Positions 31,328 through 40,491 of a stretch of 64,000 nucleotides of DNA are shown here, piece after piece. The stretch comes from Rubritalea squalenifaciens DSM 18772 (GTDB lineage Bacteria > Verrucomicrobiota > Verrucomicrobiia > Verrucomicrobiales > Akkermansiaceae). The stretch is taken from NCBI RefSeq assembly GCF_900141815.1, contig NZ_FQYR01000003.1, forward strand, positions 1-64,000. The letters run 5' to 3'. The position numbers were made by a program, and so were the translations under genes. The notes beneath the pieces were generated by a model. The model made no database searches. It was not told the DNA's origin and saw nothing but the letters and a program-made list of their open reading frames with translations. Numbering within the stretch: the first letter of the stretch is position 1; each line of letters starts with the position of its first letter.

Positions 31328-32614
31328 TCATGCAAAGATCTCAACAACAGGCGATGAGTTATTGCCAATGGTGAATGGCCTCCCTGACGGAGAATGAATT
31401 TTTTCATTAGTTGGGATACCCAAAGCGTGTGCAATAGTTGCATTGAGCTGCTTTGGTTCTACCGGCTTATCCTTGACTCTGAGGCCTTTTGAATCTGTTC
31501 GGCCGTAGGAGGTGCCTCCTTTGATTCCACCTCCTGCTAGTACACAAGAATAGGCTGCAGGATAGTGGTCTCTGCCGTTCTGATGCTCCGCAACGATCTC
31601 TGGCGAACGCCCGAACTCGGTAGCCAGAACGACCAAGGTGTTCTGGAGAAGTCCTCGAGAGTGAAGGTCCTTGATCAAAGTGGCATAGGCTATGTCTAAT
31701 ATCTGGCAGCGTGCTTCCACTGAGGTGAAGTTGTCATAGTGAGTATCCCAGCCTCCCAAGGTGACTTCGACAAAGCGTACCCCGTGTTCGACCAGTCTTC
31801 TGGCTAGCAAGCATCCCTGACCAAAGTGATTTTTCCCATAGTCGTTCTTGAGCGTTTCGGGTTCCTTATTGATATCAAATGCTTTGAGGTCTTTAGATTG
31901 CATCAATCTTATAGCCTCTTCATAGAGGTTGTCGTACTCCTTGATTGTGGGGTGGGAAAACTGGTCGTGGAAGTTTTTGTTCAAAGTGTCTGCCAGAGCT
32001 AGCCGGCGATTGAAATCATCTTCACTACAAGTATGCGCGCGTGTGGAGTTTTTGAGACCTTGGTCTGGACGGCCCAAGGGGACACCAGAGTATCTAGCGC
32101 CGAAGAACCCACCAGAGGCTTGATCGGGTGAGCCACCAATCGAGACAAAGCCCGGAATGTCAGGATTTTTCCTGCCTTTAAGCTTGTTTACCCAGGCTCC
32201 AAGAGATGGATGGCTAATCGTGCCGCGCATGGCATAGGAACGGTGAAGCATGTACTGACCTTGTTCGTGGGCACCTTGCTTGGATGTCATCGAGTTGATC
32301 ACACAGGCGTGGTTCATTACTTTGGCAGTCTCAGGGAGGTATTGTGTGATCTGAATGCCATCGGCGGCAGTAGCGATGCTCTCGACAGGTCCTTGGATTT
32401 CCTTTTTGTTAGGCTTGGGGTCGAAGGTGTCGATGTGCGACATGCCTCCAGCCATGTTGAGAAAGATGACATGGTCTGCTTTACCTGCACCATTGGCCGT
32501 TGACTTGGCAAATGCCGGAGATGCGATGGTAGAGCCTAGCATGGGAAGCACTGTAACGCCCAGGTAGGACTTGGCGGCATTGGTTATAAATCTGCGTCGG
32601 GTGATCTCGTTCAT
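31328..32614 (-). CDS. DUF1501 (sulfatase-like fold) protein
   Basis: 428 residues with a twin-arginine leader (ITRRRFITNAAKSYLGV). The DUF1501 body includes DHVIFLNMAGGMSHIDTFDP, LHRSYAMRG, VRFVEVTLGGWDTHYDN and TLVVLATEFGRSPE, a alkaline phosphatase-like fold with likely metal ligands. In Planctomycetota and Verrucomicrobiota DUF1501 genes sit beside DUF1549/DUF1553 genes, as here (11 bp apart). The pair is thought to be exported, but no function has been established. Confidence 0.85.
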   Translation of the reverse strand: MNEITRRRFITNAAKSYLGVTVLPMLGSTIASPAFAKSTANGAGKADHVIFLNMAGGMSHIDTFDPKPNKKEIQGPVESIATAADGIQITQYLPETAKVMNHACVINSMTSKQGAHEQGQYMLHRSYAMRGTISHPSLGAWVNKLKGRKNPDIPGFVSIGGSPDQASGGFFGARYSGVPLGRPDQGLKNSTRAHTCSEDDFNRRLALADTLNKNFHDQFSHPTIKEYDNLYEEAIRLMQSKDLKAFDINKEPETLKNDYGKNHFGQGCLLARRLVEHGVRFVEVTLGGWDTHYDNFTSVEARCQILDIAYATLIKDLHSRGLLQNTLVVLATEFGRSPEIVAEHQNGRDHYPAAYSCVLAGGGIKGGTSYGRTDSKGLRVKDKPVEPKQLNATIAHALGIPTNEKIHSPSGRPFTIGNNSSPVVEIFA

Positions 32615-32624
32615 GGCTTTAGGC

Positions 32625-34538
32625 TTATTGGACGAAGAGAAATTCTCTGGTGAGTAACAGGGCTGAAATGATGTTAGGGTAGGCTTTGTCCCCAGTCTGG
32701 GCGACTTCCTCTTTCATGATGTCCATCTCCAGAGCGGTTGGAGTGCGGGAGAGAATGGAGAGAAAGATCACTCTGATTTTGTCTTCTGGACTTGAGTAGG
32801 AAGATAATCTTTTATTAAGGGCAGCGGATTCGTTTGAGACGACCATAGTTTCCACCTGACCATTGAGGGTATCAAGAATTTGGCCAACGTTTGGTTCGCG
32901 GCTGGATGAGTCGACAAGGAGTCGGTCGGATTGTCCGAACTCCCTGAGGAAATGACCAGCAGGTGCCGGGGTGGGGAGTTCCGAGGCTCTGGCTAGCCCT
33001 GATGCCGGTCCGGGGCGGGAACCACCGTTCATCATCCTATCTTGTTTGCCCTTGCTGTCTTCGGCTTCAGCGATGAGTTTATCGAGATACTTTTCGAGTT
33101 TGTCGGCGCTATCCAGAGAGAGTATTTCCCTGCTTAGCGTAGCCATGTTTTTACCTTCTAGATTAAGCTGCTTGCCATTTAGATAGATGGCTTTGGAGAA
33201 TGTACGGCTGGGTAGCTGATCCGGGTGCTCGCTCGTGAGAGTGACCAGTGAGTCCCAGACCTGCTCCGCGCTCATACGTTGCAGTTGCCTTCCGTGAAAA
33301 TCATAGGCCACAGACGGATCTCTAAGGTCTGGGCTAGTGGAGAAAGTGTAGGTGCGCGTGAGCAGAAGGACGTGCTGGAATTTTTGCAAATCGTAATCCA
33401 AGTCTTGCATTAACTTGATCAAGAAGCGGGTGAGTTCAGGTGATGCCGTTTTCTCTGGCTCTACATACTCATCGACGGGTTCGTATAGTCCTGTGCCCAT
33501 GATTCTCTTCCACATGCGATTTACGATCACGGAGGCAAAGCGTGGGTTTTCAGGGGAAACCAGCCACTCGGAAAAGCGTTTTTTGCCATCTTCAGCATCG
33601 CGCCGGTCAGACATCCGGATCATTTTTCCAAAGGGTGTGCGAGCACCCACCCATTCACCAGGGTCAGCATCGCGGTATTGATAGTCACTGGGTAATTTGA
33701 TTCGGCCTGAACCTGGATTTTCGAGTGAGGTATAGTAGATGGAATCTCCCAGTTGACGGAGTAGCTGGTACTTGGGGTTTTTGCGATTATCCTCTTTGTT
33801 GAGTGATCGGTAGAGTTCCCTGTAGGATTGCCCGTTGATTTCAGATTGCTTGTTCGAGAATGCGGCTAGTCGGAAATAGTCTCTTCTCTCCCAGTCTTCG
33901 TAGGGGTGGTCGTGACACTGAGCGCATTCCATGCGGGTGCCGGTAAAAGTACGCATGGTATTGGCCAAGTTATCCAGAGGCATGCCTTTGTCTCTGATGT
34001 AGTAGCCTACTGCTCCGTCCTCCCAGATTGATCCTTCAGCGGTGATGAGTTCGCTCGTGAGCTTGTCCCAGGGCTTGTTGTAGGCAATGGATTCTCTGAG
34101 AAAATCGATATAGGCAGCAGCCGAAGCTCCACGTCTGGTGAAATTCTCTTGGACTCTGAGTAAGTCGAATAGCCAGTTCGTCACGGATGAGCGGTATCCG
34201 GGGCTTGCCATGTAATAGTTGATGAGCAGTTTGCGCTTGTCTGGTGAGCTGGATTCCAAGAATGCGACAGATTCATCGAAGGTGGGGATACGTCCAGCAA
34301 CAACAAGTGCGGTGCGACGCAGAAAAATTTCATCTGAAATACCATCGGGCACAGTGAGCTGCTTTCTTTTGAAGAGAGCTGCGACATGCTGGTCGATCTT
34401 ATGTGCAGCAGCCTCCATGTGCTCCCTGCTGCCTGGACTAATCTTCTTGTTTTGACCGTAGACAGACAGCATTAGGCTGGCTCCAAGCAAAGCTGAGAGT
34501 AGGCATTTTACTGGCTGCATGAGTGAGGAGCGTAGCAT
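32625..34538 (-). CDS. DUF1549/DUF1553 secreted protein
   Basis: 637 residues with a signal peptide (VKCLLSALLGASLMLSVYG). The N-terminal half is DUF1549 (LRRTALVVAGRIPTFDES, VTNWLFDLLRVQENF), with the CxxCH motif ECAQCHDHPYEDW near residue 205, which suggests a bound heme. The C-terminal half is DUF1553 (RFASVIVNRMWKRIMGTGLY and QRMSAEQVWDSL). A Ser/Pro/Gly-rich linker occurs near residue 525. It is transcribed with DUF1501 and probably acts together with it in the periplasm. Family function unknown. Confidence 0.85.
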   Translation of the reverse strand: MLRSSLMQPVKCLLSALLGASLMLSVYGQNKKISPGSREHMEAAAHKIDQHVAALFKRKQLTVPDGISDEIFLRRTALVVAGRIPTFDESVAFLESSSPDKRKLLINYYMASPGYRSSVTNWLFDLLRVQENFTRRGASAAAYIDFLRESIAYNKPWDKLTSELITAEGSIWEDGAVGYYIRDKGMPLDNLANTMRTFTGTRMECAQCHDHPYEDWERRDYFRLAAFSNKQSEINGQSYRELYRSLNKEDNRKNPKYQLLRQLGDSIYYTSLENPGSGRIKLPSDYQYRDADPGEWVGARTPFGKMIRMSDRRDAEDGKKRFSEWLVSPENPRFASVIVNRMWKRIMGTGLYEPVDEYVEPEKTASPELTRFLIKLMQDLDYDLQKFQHVLLLTRTYTFSTSPDLRDPSVAYDFHGRQLQRMSAEQVWDSLVTLTSEHPDQLPSRTFSKAIYLNGKQLNLEGKNMATLSREILSLDSADKLEKYLDKLIAEAEDSKGKQDRMMNGGSRPGPASGLARASELPTPAPAGHFLREFGQSDRLLVDSSSREPNVGQILDTLNGQVETMVVSNESAALNKRLSSYSSPEDKIRVIFLSILSRTPTALEMDIMKEEVAQTGDKAYPNIISALLLTREFLFVQ

Positions 34539-34644
34539 GGTTATACGTTTCTACGCTATAACTTGCACACGGTTACAACTTTAGGCAAGTAGACTATTCT
34601 TGAGCGAAAGAGCTACGTAGTGCCGGCATTTCGGGAAATAAAAA

Positions 34645-34671
34645 GCGAGAGCCCTATGGTGAGGCTCTCGC
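34645..34671 (-). terminator. Terminator of the 804-codon gene
   Basis: On the minus strand GCGAGAGCC and its complement GGCTCTCGC form a 9-bp stem with 9-nt loop, followed by TTTTTATTT. It lies about 35 bp after the stop at 34706. Confidence 0.85.
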
Positions 34672-34705
34672 TGAATCTTACGAGGAGTAGATGAGTGTGC
34701 TCTAG

Positions 34706-37120
34706 TTATTGGTAGCTCAGTTGAGCAGATGCCGTGGTGGCATCGCCAGCGACTACGCGTACCCAGTGTGCAGCAAAATCCTCAGGAAAAGTGTGTTTAA
34801 ATGTTTCTCCAGCTTTGACTTCGAAGGTTTGGTAACGGGCAAAGTCACCAGTGCCGAGATAGTCGATTTCAACACCGAAGCGAATAGTCTTGTCAGACTC
34901 ATGGCTGATCTCGATTTGCTTTTGCTCGTAGCCAAGCATCAGGTAGGGGTCAGATGCCTGGCCTTTGCTTACCTTGGTCTCAAGCCATGGCCCGCCATGG
35001 CCCTTCGGTTTGCCGAATTTCCAGAGATCGTCTACTTCGCCCAAGAAAAGAGAGTGCTGGTCGTCCAGTCTCAGGTTGTGCTCTGATGAATTATCTGAGC
35101 TGGAGCCTGAGAAAACGAGCATTCCACGCCATGAGCAGAAATCATGGATGTGTTTGCTGTGGCTGCTGATCGGCTTCATTTGCCAGAAGTTGATGAAGTG
35201 GCCTGGCTTCGGGCGGGGGAGTTCGTAGAAAGTGCCGTGCAGGTTCATGTGGGTGCGTTCAGTCACGACCTCTCGAATGTGGCGGACTTTGTTCACAGTG
35301 GCGTCGAATGCCTTGTGTCCTTTAGGTAAACGCAGCCTAGTTTGCTTGCCATTGGCATCTTTGAAGTCGATGTAGGCGGAAGCTTTGTCTAGGCCGACGC
35401 GTTTGTCTGCTTTGATAGAAATAGATGAGTACACCTTTTGCTCAGTAGGGCTTGTTGCTCGAGCTTGGGCATCCAGCTTGCCATCGACTTCGATCAGTTT
35501 GCCTCCTTCTAGATAGGCGTCGAGCTTCATCTCAGAACCTTCTGGCAGTTGTAGGGTTGTTCCAGCCGGGGCTTTGGTCGTGATTTCAGCTAGCGCTTCG
35601 AACTTGTCGTCCATGGACTGGTTCGGATATTTGCTGGAAAGGTGAAAGTAGGCACTGGCTCGGTCAGTTGCGTCCAAAGGCTTTAGACGAACCCACTGGG
35701 TGTCAGGGAGGATCTCCTTGAGTGATACCGCGAGATAGCCTGTGTCCTGATGATGTGCGTTACCGCTATATGTCTCATATTCAGGTTTGTTTTTGGTGAG
35801 GATAAGGCAGGGGATGGTGACTGTTTTCCAAGTGGACCAGTTTCCAGTTCCTTCCTTATCCGTTTGAATTTCTACCCGGACATTGTAGCCGCCTTTGTGG
35901 CGAAGATGAAGGGTGCCTGACTCAAAGCCACCCGTAAAGAAGGGTTCACTCGTGGTCTCGGCATCAAAGGAGTCATCAATCCAGACGCCGCCAAATCCTG
36001 ACTTAGGTCCCCATTGGCTGAGCTCGGAGTAGTCACCGATCCACAGATTAGACTGGGCTTGTTTGACGAATGCGTTGTCAAATTTTGAGGCATCGTCCTT
36101 GCCCATGACCAGCTTGCCATTGAACATGGCATAGTCCACGGGCATCTTGGTGTAGGTGCCGACGGGCTTGATGCCTCCGTAGTTGGATGAGGAGAATGTC
36201 TGTGGGAATTCAAAGAAGAGCCCATGCATGTGGCCTAGGAATTTGCCTTCCTCGATTTCCCGGATGCGTGGCCACTCTGTATTCCAGCCGTGCGCGGCGT
36301 CTTGGGTATAAGAGGATTTCGGCATGCGAAATTTACTCCATTTGTCATCATCTAGCAGGAAAAGACGGACTGACTTTTGATCCCAACCGGTGGCCCAGAG
36401 GCGGTCCTCGTCTGCAGAGTTTCCTTCTAGGCCGCCAGGACCAGTGACTTCCACGAACTGGTTGCGAGCAATGACGGACCAGTCCTTACCATCCCAAGAG
36501 GCAAGGCAGCCGGAGGGGAAAGTTTGTTTTGGTTCTCCATTGTTAGAAATAACGAGTCGGCCATTGGATGTGTAGGCTCCTTTGCCGTGGTAGCCGGGTA
36601 AGTGAGTACGGGAAATGGAGATGGGGTCCTTGATGATAGGGGTAACCTTGAGTGTGTTCACATCCACTTCGTATAGGCCGTCCTCCATCGTGAAGTGGTA
36701 GATTTTGTTCTCCGGGTCAGTGAGGTGTCTGGCGGTAGCGGTGATACGACCAGGCATGGCCTTTTTCGGGTCGATGGTACGAACCTTGCCGCTCTTATCG
36801 ATAGCGTGGTGACCGATGAAAAGCTGCTGGCTTTCAGGGTGGATCATCCTGTTGGCGGGAGTGCCGCCCACGGACTCCGGGCGTATGGTAAGATTCCAAT
36901 CCTTGTCGATCTGGCGAAGTTTATCTGTGGAGCCATAGGGGAGATGGGGGCCGTAGGTATTTGTCCACAGTGATCCAGCCCATGGGACAACAGCTCCAAT
37001 TCCGACTTCGCCTTCCATATTGGTGTGGGCGAGGTGTGGATAGACTCCGGAAAACGAAGTTGGCTCAGCGTAGGCGATGGAGAATCCTGTTAAAAGTGAA
37101 GTAGCGATTAGTTTGTGCAT
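34706..37120 (-). CDS. Large secreted protein of unknown function
   Basis: 804 residues with a short signal peptide (KLIATSLLTGFSIAYAEPT). The N-terminal ~370 residues look like a beta-propeller-type repeat region (recurring W-D and G-K-L/V-M blades, e.g. GIGAVVPWAGSLWTN, RLVISNNGEPKQTF, LDDDKWSKFRMP); the rest is beta-rich with a repeat VEIQTDKEGTGNWSTW. No catalytic motif is recognised. It is transcribed separately from the AraC regulator that starts 106 bp away on the other strand; this placement suggests control of a carbohydrate-related exported protein. Confidence 0.55.
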   Translation of the reverse strand: MHKLIATSLLTGFSIAYAEPTSFSGVYPHLAHTNMEGEVGIGAVVPWAGSLWTNTYGPHLPYGSTDKLRQIDKDWNLTIRPESVGGTPANRMIHPESQQLFIGHHAIDKSGKVRTIDPKKAMPGRITATARHLTDPENKIYHFTMEDGLYEVDVNTLKVTPIIKDPISISRTHLPGYHGKGAYTSNGRLVISNNGEPKQTFPSGCLASWDGKDWSVIARNQFVEVTGPGGLEGNSADEDRLWATGWDQKSVRLFLLDDDKWSKFRMPKSSYTQDAAHGWNTEWPRIREIEEGKFLGHMHGLFFEFPQTFSSSNYGGIKPVGTYTKMPVDYAMFNGKLVMGKDDASKFDNAFVKQAQSNLWIGDYSELSQWGPKSGFGGVWIDDSFDAETTSEPFFTGGFESGTLHLRHKGGYNVRVEIQTDKEGTGNWSTWKTVTIPCLILTKNKPEYETYSGNAHHQDTGYLAVSLKEILPDTQWVRLKPLDATDRASAYFHLSSKYPNQSMDDKFEALAEITTKAPAGTTLQLPEGSEMKLDAYLEGGKLIEVDGKLDAQARATSPTEQKVYSSISIKADKRVGLDKASAYIDFKDANGKQTRLRLPKGHKAFDATVNKVRHIREVVTERTHMNLHGTFYELPRPKPGHFINFWQMKPISSHSKHIHDFCSWRGMLVFSGSSSDNSSEHNLRLDDQHSLFLGEVDDLWKFGKPKGHGGPWLETKVSKGQASDPYLMLGYEQKQIEISHESDKTIRFGVEIDYLGTGDFARYQTFEVKAGETFKHTFPEDFAAHWVRVVAGDATTASAQLSYQ

Positions 37121-37226
37121 AGGCTATTACATACGGTAGGAGGGCTAGTCTTTTAACTAGATAGAGTAGTCGAAATACGACATTTGTTTGTCCTTGGTGG
37201 GGGGTGTTGTGTTAAGGTAGTTTAGA

Positions 37227-38105
37227 GTGAAAGATAGAAATGAGCTTATTTATGAGGACTGGCTGGGCGTGAAGCCACAGCTTTTATGGGCCTTGGAAAG
37301 GAGTATGGATGCGACTTCGGCTCAAAAGATGGGGACGATTATACGCAGCCATGATCATACAGCATGGTACATTATTGAGGGCAGAGCTGTAGTTCAAAAT
37401 GAACTAGGTGAAGTCATTGCTGGAGCTGGAGAGTGGCTGTTTCCTGCTCAGGGGGAGAGGAGACAGGTGTTTGAAGGGCCGTTGACGTTTTACTCAGTCA
37501 ATTTTACCGCCAAATGGCGAGACTTCAAACCGCTGTATCCACTTGAAAAATCCCTTGTAATGAAAGGGAGCGTGCTACCCATCCTAGAAGAGAAGGCTAA
37601 ATCTATTTGTGACGAAGTCTTCGCGAGACTGGGGAGGGAGAGCTGGTATTTAGGAGTGCATGCCTGCAAGCTAGCTGATTGGCTGGCGATCCAGCGAATG
37701 AAAGCAGAGTGGCTAGAAGCCTACGCCGAGGCGATGAATGTGCTCGGTGTGGAGCATTATGCTCCATCCAAGATGGATCCCCGATATCAGCAGGCTCAGC
37801 AGATCATGGAAAATCATGACTGGAGCCAGAAACTCACGATGGAGGAACTTGCTCAGAAGGTTGGATTGAGCAGGAGGCAGTTAGAGAGAATCTATCAAGA
37901 GCAGCTAGGCCGTTCACCAATGTCTGTCTTCGAAGATTTCAAATTGGAGAGATCCAAGTCGCTGCTCTTGACTCCGGGCGTTCTGATGAAGGAGGTAGCG
38001 TACGAAATGGGGTTCAATGATATCTCGAATTTCAATCGTTGGTTCTTCCGTCTTACCAAGGTGAAACCGGGTGCGTTTCGAGAGTCATTCCAAATTGGTT
38101 TTTAG
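37227..38105 (+). CDS. AraC-family transcriptional regulator
   Basis: 292 residues. The C-terminal ~100 are the AraC double-HTH: MEELAQKVGLSRRQLERIYQ and MKEVAYEMGFNDISNFNRWF with FRLTKVKPGAFR. The N-terminal part is a cupin-like sensor (HDHTAWYIIEGRAVVQNELG). It is an activator type sensing a small molecule. The divergent 804-codon gene and the convergent epimerase gene are candidate targets. The start codon could be GTG at 37227. Confidence 0.85.
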   Translation: MKDRNELIYEDWLGVKPQLLWALERSMDATSAQKMGTIIRSHDHTAWYIIEGRAVVQNELGEVIAGAGEWLFPAQGERRQVFEGPLTFYSVNFTAKWRDFKPLYPLEKSLVMKGSVLPILEEKAKSICDEVFARLGRESWYLGVHACKLADWLAIQRMKAEWLEAYAEAMNVLGVEHYAPSKMDPRYQQAQQIMENHDWSQKLTMEELAQKVGLSRRQLERIYQEQLGRSPMSVFEDFKLERSKSLLLTPGVLMKEVAYEMGFNDISNFNRWFFRLTKVKPGAFRESFQIGF

Positions 38106-38111
38106 ATCTAC

Positions 38112-38138
38112 CAAGAAGCCCCACTCGGAGGCTTCTTG
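38112..38138. terminator. Hairpin between convergent genes
   Basis: CAAGAAGCC (38112-38120) and GGCTTCTTG (38130-38138) form a 9-bp stem between the AraC gene and the convergent epimerase. There is no clear T-run, so the terminator call is weak. Confidence 0.45.
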
Positions 38139-38149
38139 AAAGGGGGATC

Positions 38150-39043
38150 TTAGGCGTCGATCTTGCGATAGGCGGCCATGAGCTTTTCCAGACCTTCTTT
38201 ACCTTTGGCGCTGACTCCGTGCTCCATGCCGATGACACCTTGGTAGCCCTTGTCTCTAAGCCATTTGGTGACCGCTACATAATCAAGCTTGCCTGATCCA
38301 GGTTCCTTTCTGCCAGGAACATCACCGTACTGCAAGTAGGCTGCTTGGCTCCATGTTTTCTCGGCATTAGGTATGGGGTCATTGCCGATTTGCCCTTCGT
38401 GATAGAAATCTGCGAGTAGCTTGCAGGACTTGCGGTTGACCGCTGAACAGAGTTTGAAGCCGTCTTCGAAACTGCGTAGTATCGGCGCCCCACCCTTGAT
38501 CCCATGAGAGAGGGGTTCCAGCACCATGATGATGCCGTGCTCCTCCACGATGTCGCAGCAGCGTTTCATCAGATCGGCTGAGGTGGCGATTTGCTTATCC
38601 AAGTCTTCGTCTCCCTTGCGGATGCCTGGCACCATGGTCATGTGCGTCTGGCCCGTGCGCTTGGCAGTCTCCACACCCAATCGCATGTCATTGAGGATAC
38701 TTTCCTGCTCTTCTTTATTAGCTGTAGCAAAATGCACGCCGTTGCCCCCACTGATGACGGTCACCCCGAGGGTGATTCCTTTTTCTTTTGCGAATGCGGC
38801 GACTTCTTCTTGAAGCTTGGCTGAGCGCTTGATCAAGCCGTTATCTTCCCAAGCTCTGAAGCCTAGTTCGTAGGCGAATTCCATTCCCTTCACATATCCT
38901 CTTGGAGCAGTGGGGAGTAGGCCGGGATGCGGCGCGAAGAGTGATTTGAACGGAGTAGTATTCATATCTTTGGAAAATGCGGATGGGGCTGCGGCTGCTG
39001 AGGCGCCGGCGACGAGTAGTTTGGAGAAGTGACGTCTATTCAT
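38150..39043 (-). CDS. Sugar phosphate isomerase/epimerase-type TIM barrel, exported
   Basis: 297 residues with a Tat-type leader (MNRRHFSKLLVAGASAAAAP). The barrel has GFRAWEDNGLI, TVISGGNGVHFATA, HGIIMVLEPLSHGI (Glu), KLLADFYHEGQIG (Asp/His/Glu metal ligands) and VIGMEHGVSAKG. This is the AP-endonuclease family 2/hydroxypyruvate isomerase-like type common in Planctomycetota and Verrucomicrobiota. The substrate is unknown. It converges with the AraC gene. Confidence 0.8.
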   Translation of the reverse strand: MNRRHFSKLLVAGASAAAAPSAFSKDMNTTPFKSLFAPHPGLLPTAPRGYVKGMEFAYELGFRAWEDNGLIKRSAKLQEEVAAFAKEKGITLGVTVISGGNGVHFATANKEEQESILNDMRLGVETAKRTGQTHMTMVPGIRKGDEDLDKQIATSADLMKRCCDIVEEHGIIMVLEPLSHGIKGGAPILRSFEDGFKLCSAVNRKSCKLLADFYHEGQIGNDPIPNAEKTWSQAAYLQYGDVPGRKEPGSGKLDYVAVTKWLRDKGYQGVIGMEHGVSAKGKEGLEKLMAAYRKIDA

Positions 39044-39100
39044 AATCTTCTATAGGCTATGTACTAGAATGATAGATGCATTTTATCTATGACGAATAAA

Positions 39101-39133
39101 AAAGCCCTGACTGGAGTAAGCAGACAGGGCTTT
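39101..39133 (-). terminator. Terminator of thrC
   Basis: AAAGCCCTG (39101-39109) and CAGGGCTTT (39125-39133) form a stem; on the minus strand it ends in CTTTTTTATT. It is 23 bp after the thrC stop at 39156. Confidence 0.85.
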
Positions 39134-39155
39134 AAAATTTAGTTAGGCTGGTTGA

Positions 39156-40448
39156 TTAGCCAAGAAATTTTAGAATCTCTGTCGGGTCCTTGCTCACGAG
39201 ATGAGATTCTTTTGGGTGATCTGCCAGTGAGGCGAGACGCTCAGGCACCTCGATGTTTCCGGCTCCGAGCTCTTCTTCCATCGTAGGAAGGAACTTGGAT
39301 GGGTGAGCGGTTTCCAGAATGATGGTCTCAGCATCAGGTACGGCCTGGCGCCAGATCTCTGCAGCCAGAATGCCGACAGCTCCATGTGGGTCGATCATGT
39401 AGCCTGTACCTTCTTTAACAGCACGGATCGCTTCACGTGTCTCGTCATCGGAGAAGGCGAGACCGGAGATACTCTCACGCATCGCTTCCCAGGAGTCACC
39501 GAAGAGGTTCTTCATGCGGGCGAAGTTTGAGGGGGCTCCCACGTCCATCGCATTAGAGATGGTGGCATGTGATGGCTGAGGATCGTATTCACCTTCGGCC
39601 AGATAGCGCGGCACCGTATCGTTGATATTGGTAGCGGCGATCCAGTGAGCCACAGGGAGACCCAGCTTTTCAGCGAGCAAGCCCGCGGTGAGATTGCCGA
39701 AGTTTCCAGATGGAATCACGAAAGTCGGAAGCACGCCTTCCGGTAGCTGGCGGGCAGCATGGAAGTAGTAGAACGACTGAGGAATCAGACGCGAAATATT
39801 GATCGAGTTAGCGCTGGTCAGATTGTACTTCAGGGAAAGCTCACGATCGAGGAAAGTGGCTTTCACCATCGCTTGGCAGTCATCGAAAGTCCCATCGACT
39901 TCCAGAGCGGTAATGTTTCCGCCTAGTGTCGTGAGCTGTTTCTCCTGAAGCGCAGACACGCCGCCTTTAGGGTAGAGGATGATCACACGCGTACCGGGAA
40001 CGTTGTGGAATGCCGAGGCAACCGCACCACCTGTGTCGCCAGAAGTGGCTACGAGGATGGTGAGGTCTTTGTCGTCCCCTTTGGTGAGGTAAGCCATGGT
40101 GCGAGCCATGAAGCGCGCGCCGAAGTCCTTGAATGCTAGGGTGGGGCCGTGGAAGAGCTCCAGGATATGAGTCTGTGGAGCTATGGTTACCAGTGGCGCA
40201 TCAAAGTTGATCGCCTCTGAAACGATCTCTTTCAGGTCCGTGTCAGGAATGGAATCACCCAGGATCTGCTTGGCCACATGGAAGCCGAGTTCAGCCAGTG
40301 GCATCTCACGCCAGTTCTCCCAGAAGGGTTCTGGGAGTGGCTCGATGGACTCAGGCATGTAAAGTCCGTTGTCCGCTGGGAGGGACCGGATCACTGCTTC
40401 CTTGAGATCAACGAACTTGTCTGGTGAATTAGTGGAATAGAATTTCAC
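39156..40448 (-). CDS. thrC: Threonine synthase
   Basis: 430 residues, E. coli-type length. Catalyses O-phosphohomoserine to threonine. Pyridoxal phosphate lysine is in LAFKDFGARFMA (K107); the phosphate-binding loop is near ATSGDTGGAVASAF and substrate motif SANSINISRLIPQ is present. The ThrC signature YFHAARQ and GNFGNLTAGLLAE are also seen. It is 43 bp downstream of thrB, the preceding enzyme, and both are read on the minus strand with a hairpin between them. Confidence 0.95.
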   Translation of the reverse strand: MKFYSTNSPDKFVDLKEAVIRSLPADNGLYMPESIEPLPEPFWENWREMPLAELGFHVAKQILGDSIPDTDLKEIVSEAINFDAPLVTIAPQTHILELFHGPTLAFKDFGARFMARTMAYLTKGDDKDLTILVATSGDTGGAVASAFHNVPGTRVIILYPKGGVSALQEKQLTTLGGNITALEVDGTFDDCQAMVKATFLDRELSLKYNLTSANSINISRLIPQSFYYFHAARQLPEGVLPTFVIPSGNFGNLTAGLLAEKLGLPVAHWIAATNINDTVPRYLAEGEYDPQPSHATISNAMDVGAPSNFARMKNLFGDSWEAMRESISGLAFSDDETREAIRAVKEGTGYMIDPHGAVGILAAEIWRQAVPDAETIILETAHPSKFLPTMEEELGAGNIEVPERLASLADHPKESHLVSKDPTEILKFLG

Positions 40449-40468
40449 GATAAGATGAGTCTGTTACG

Positions 40469-40489
40469 GTTGGCTCATAGAGCCAACCT
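40469..40489. repeat. Hairpin between thrB and thrC
   Basis: GGTTGGCT (40469-40476) and AGCCAACC (40482-40489) form a perfect stem with a 5-nt loop in the thrB-thrC gap. There is no T-run on the minus strand. It may tune relative expression of the two genes. Confidence 0.5.
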
Positions 40490-40491
40490 TG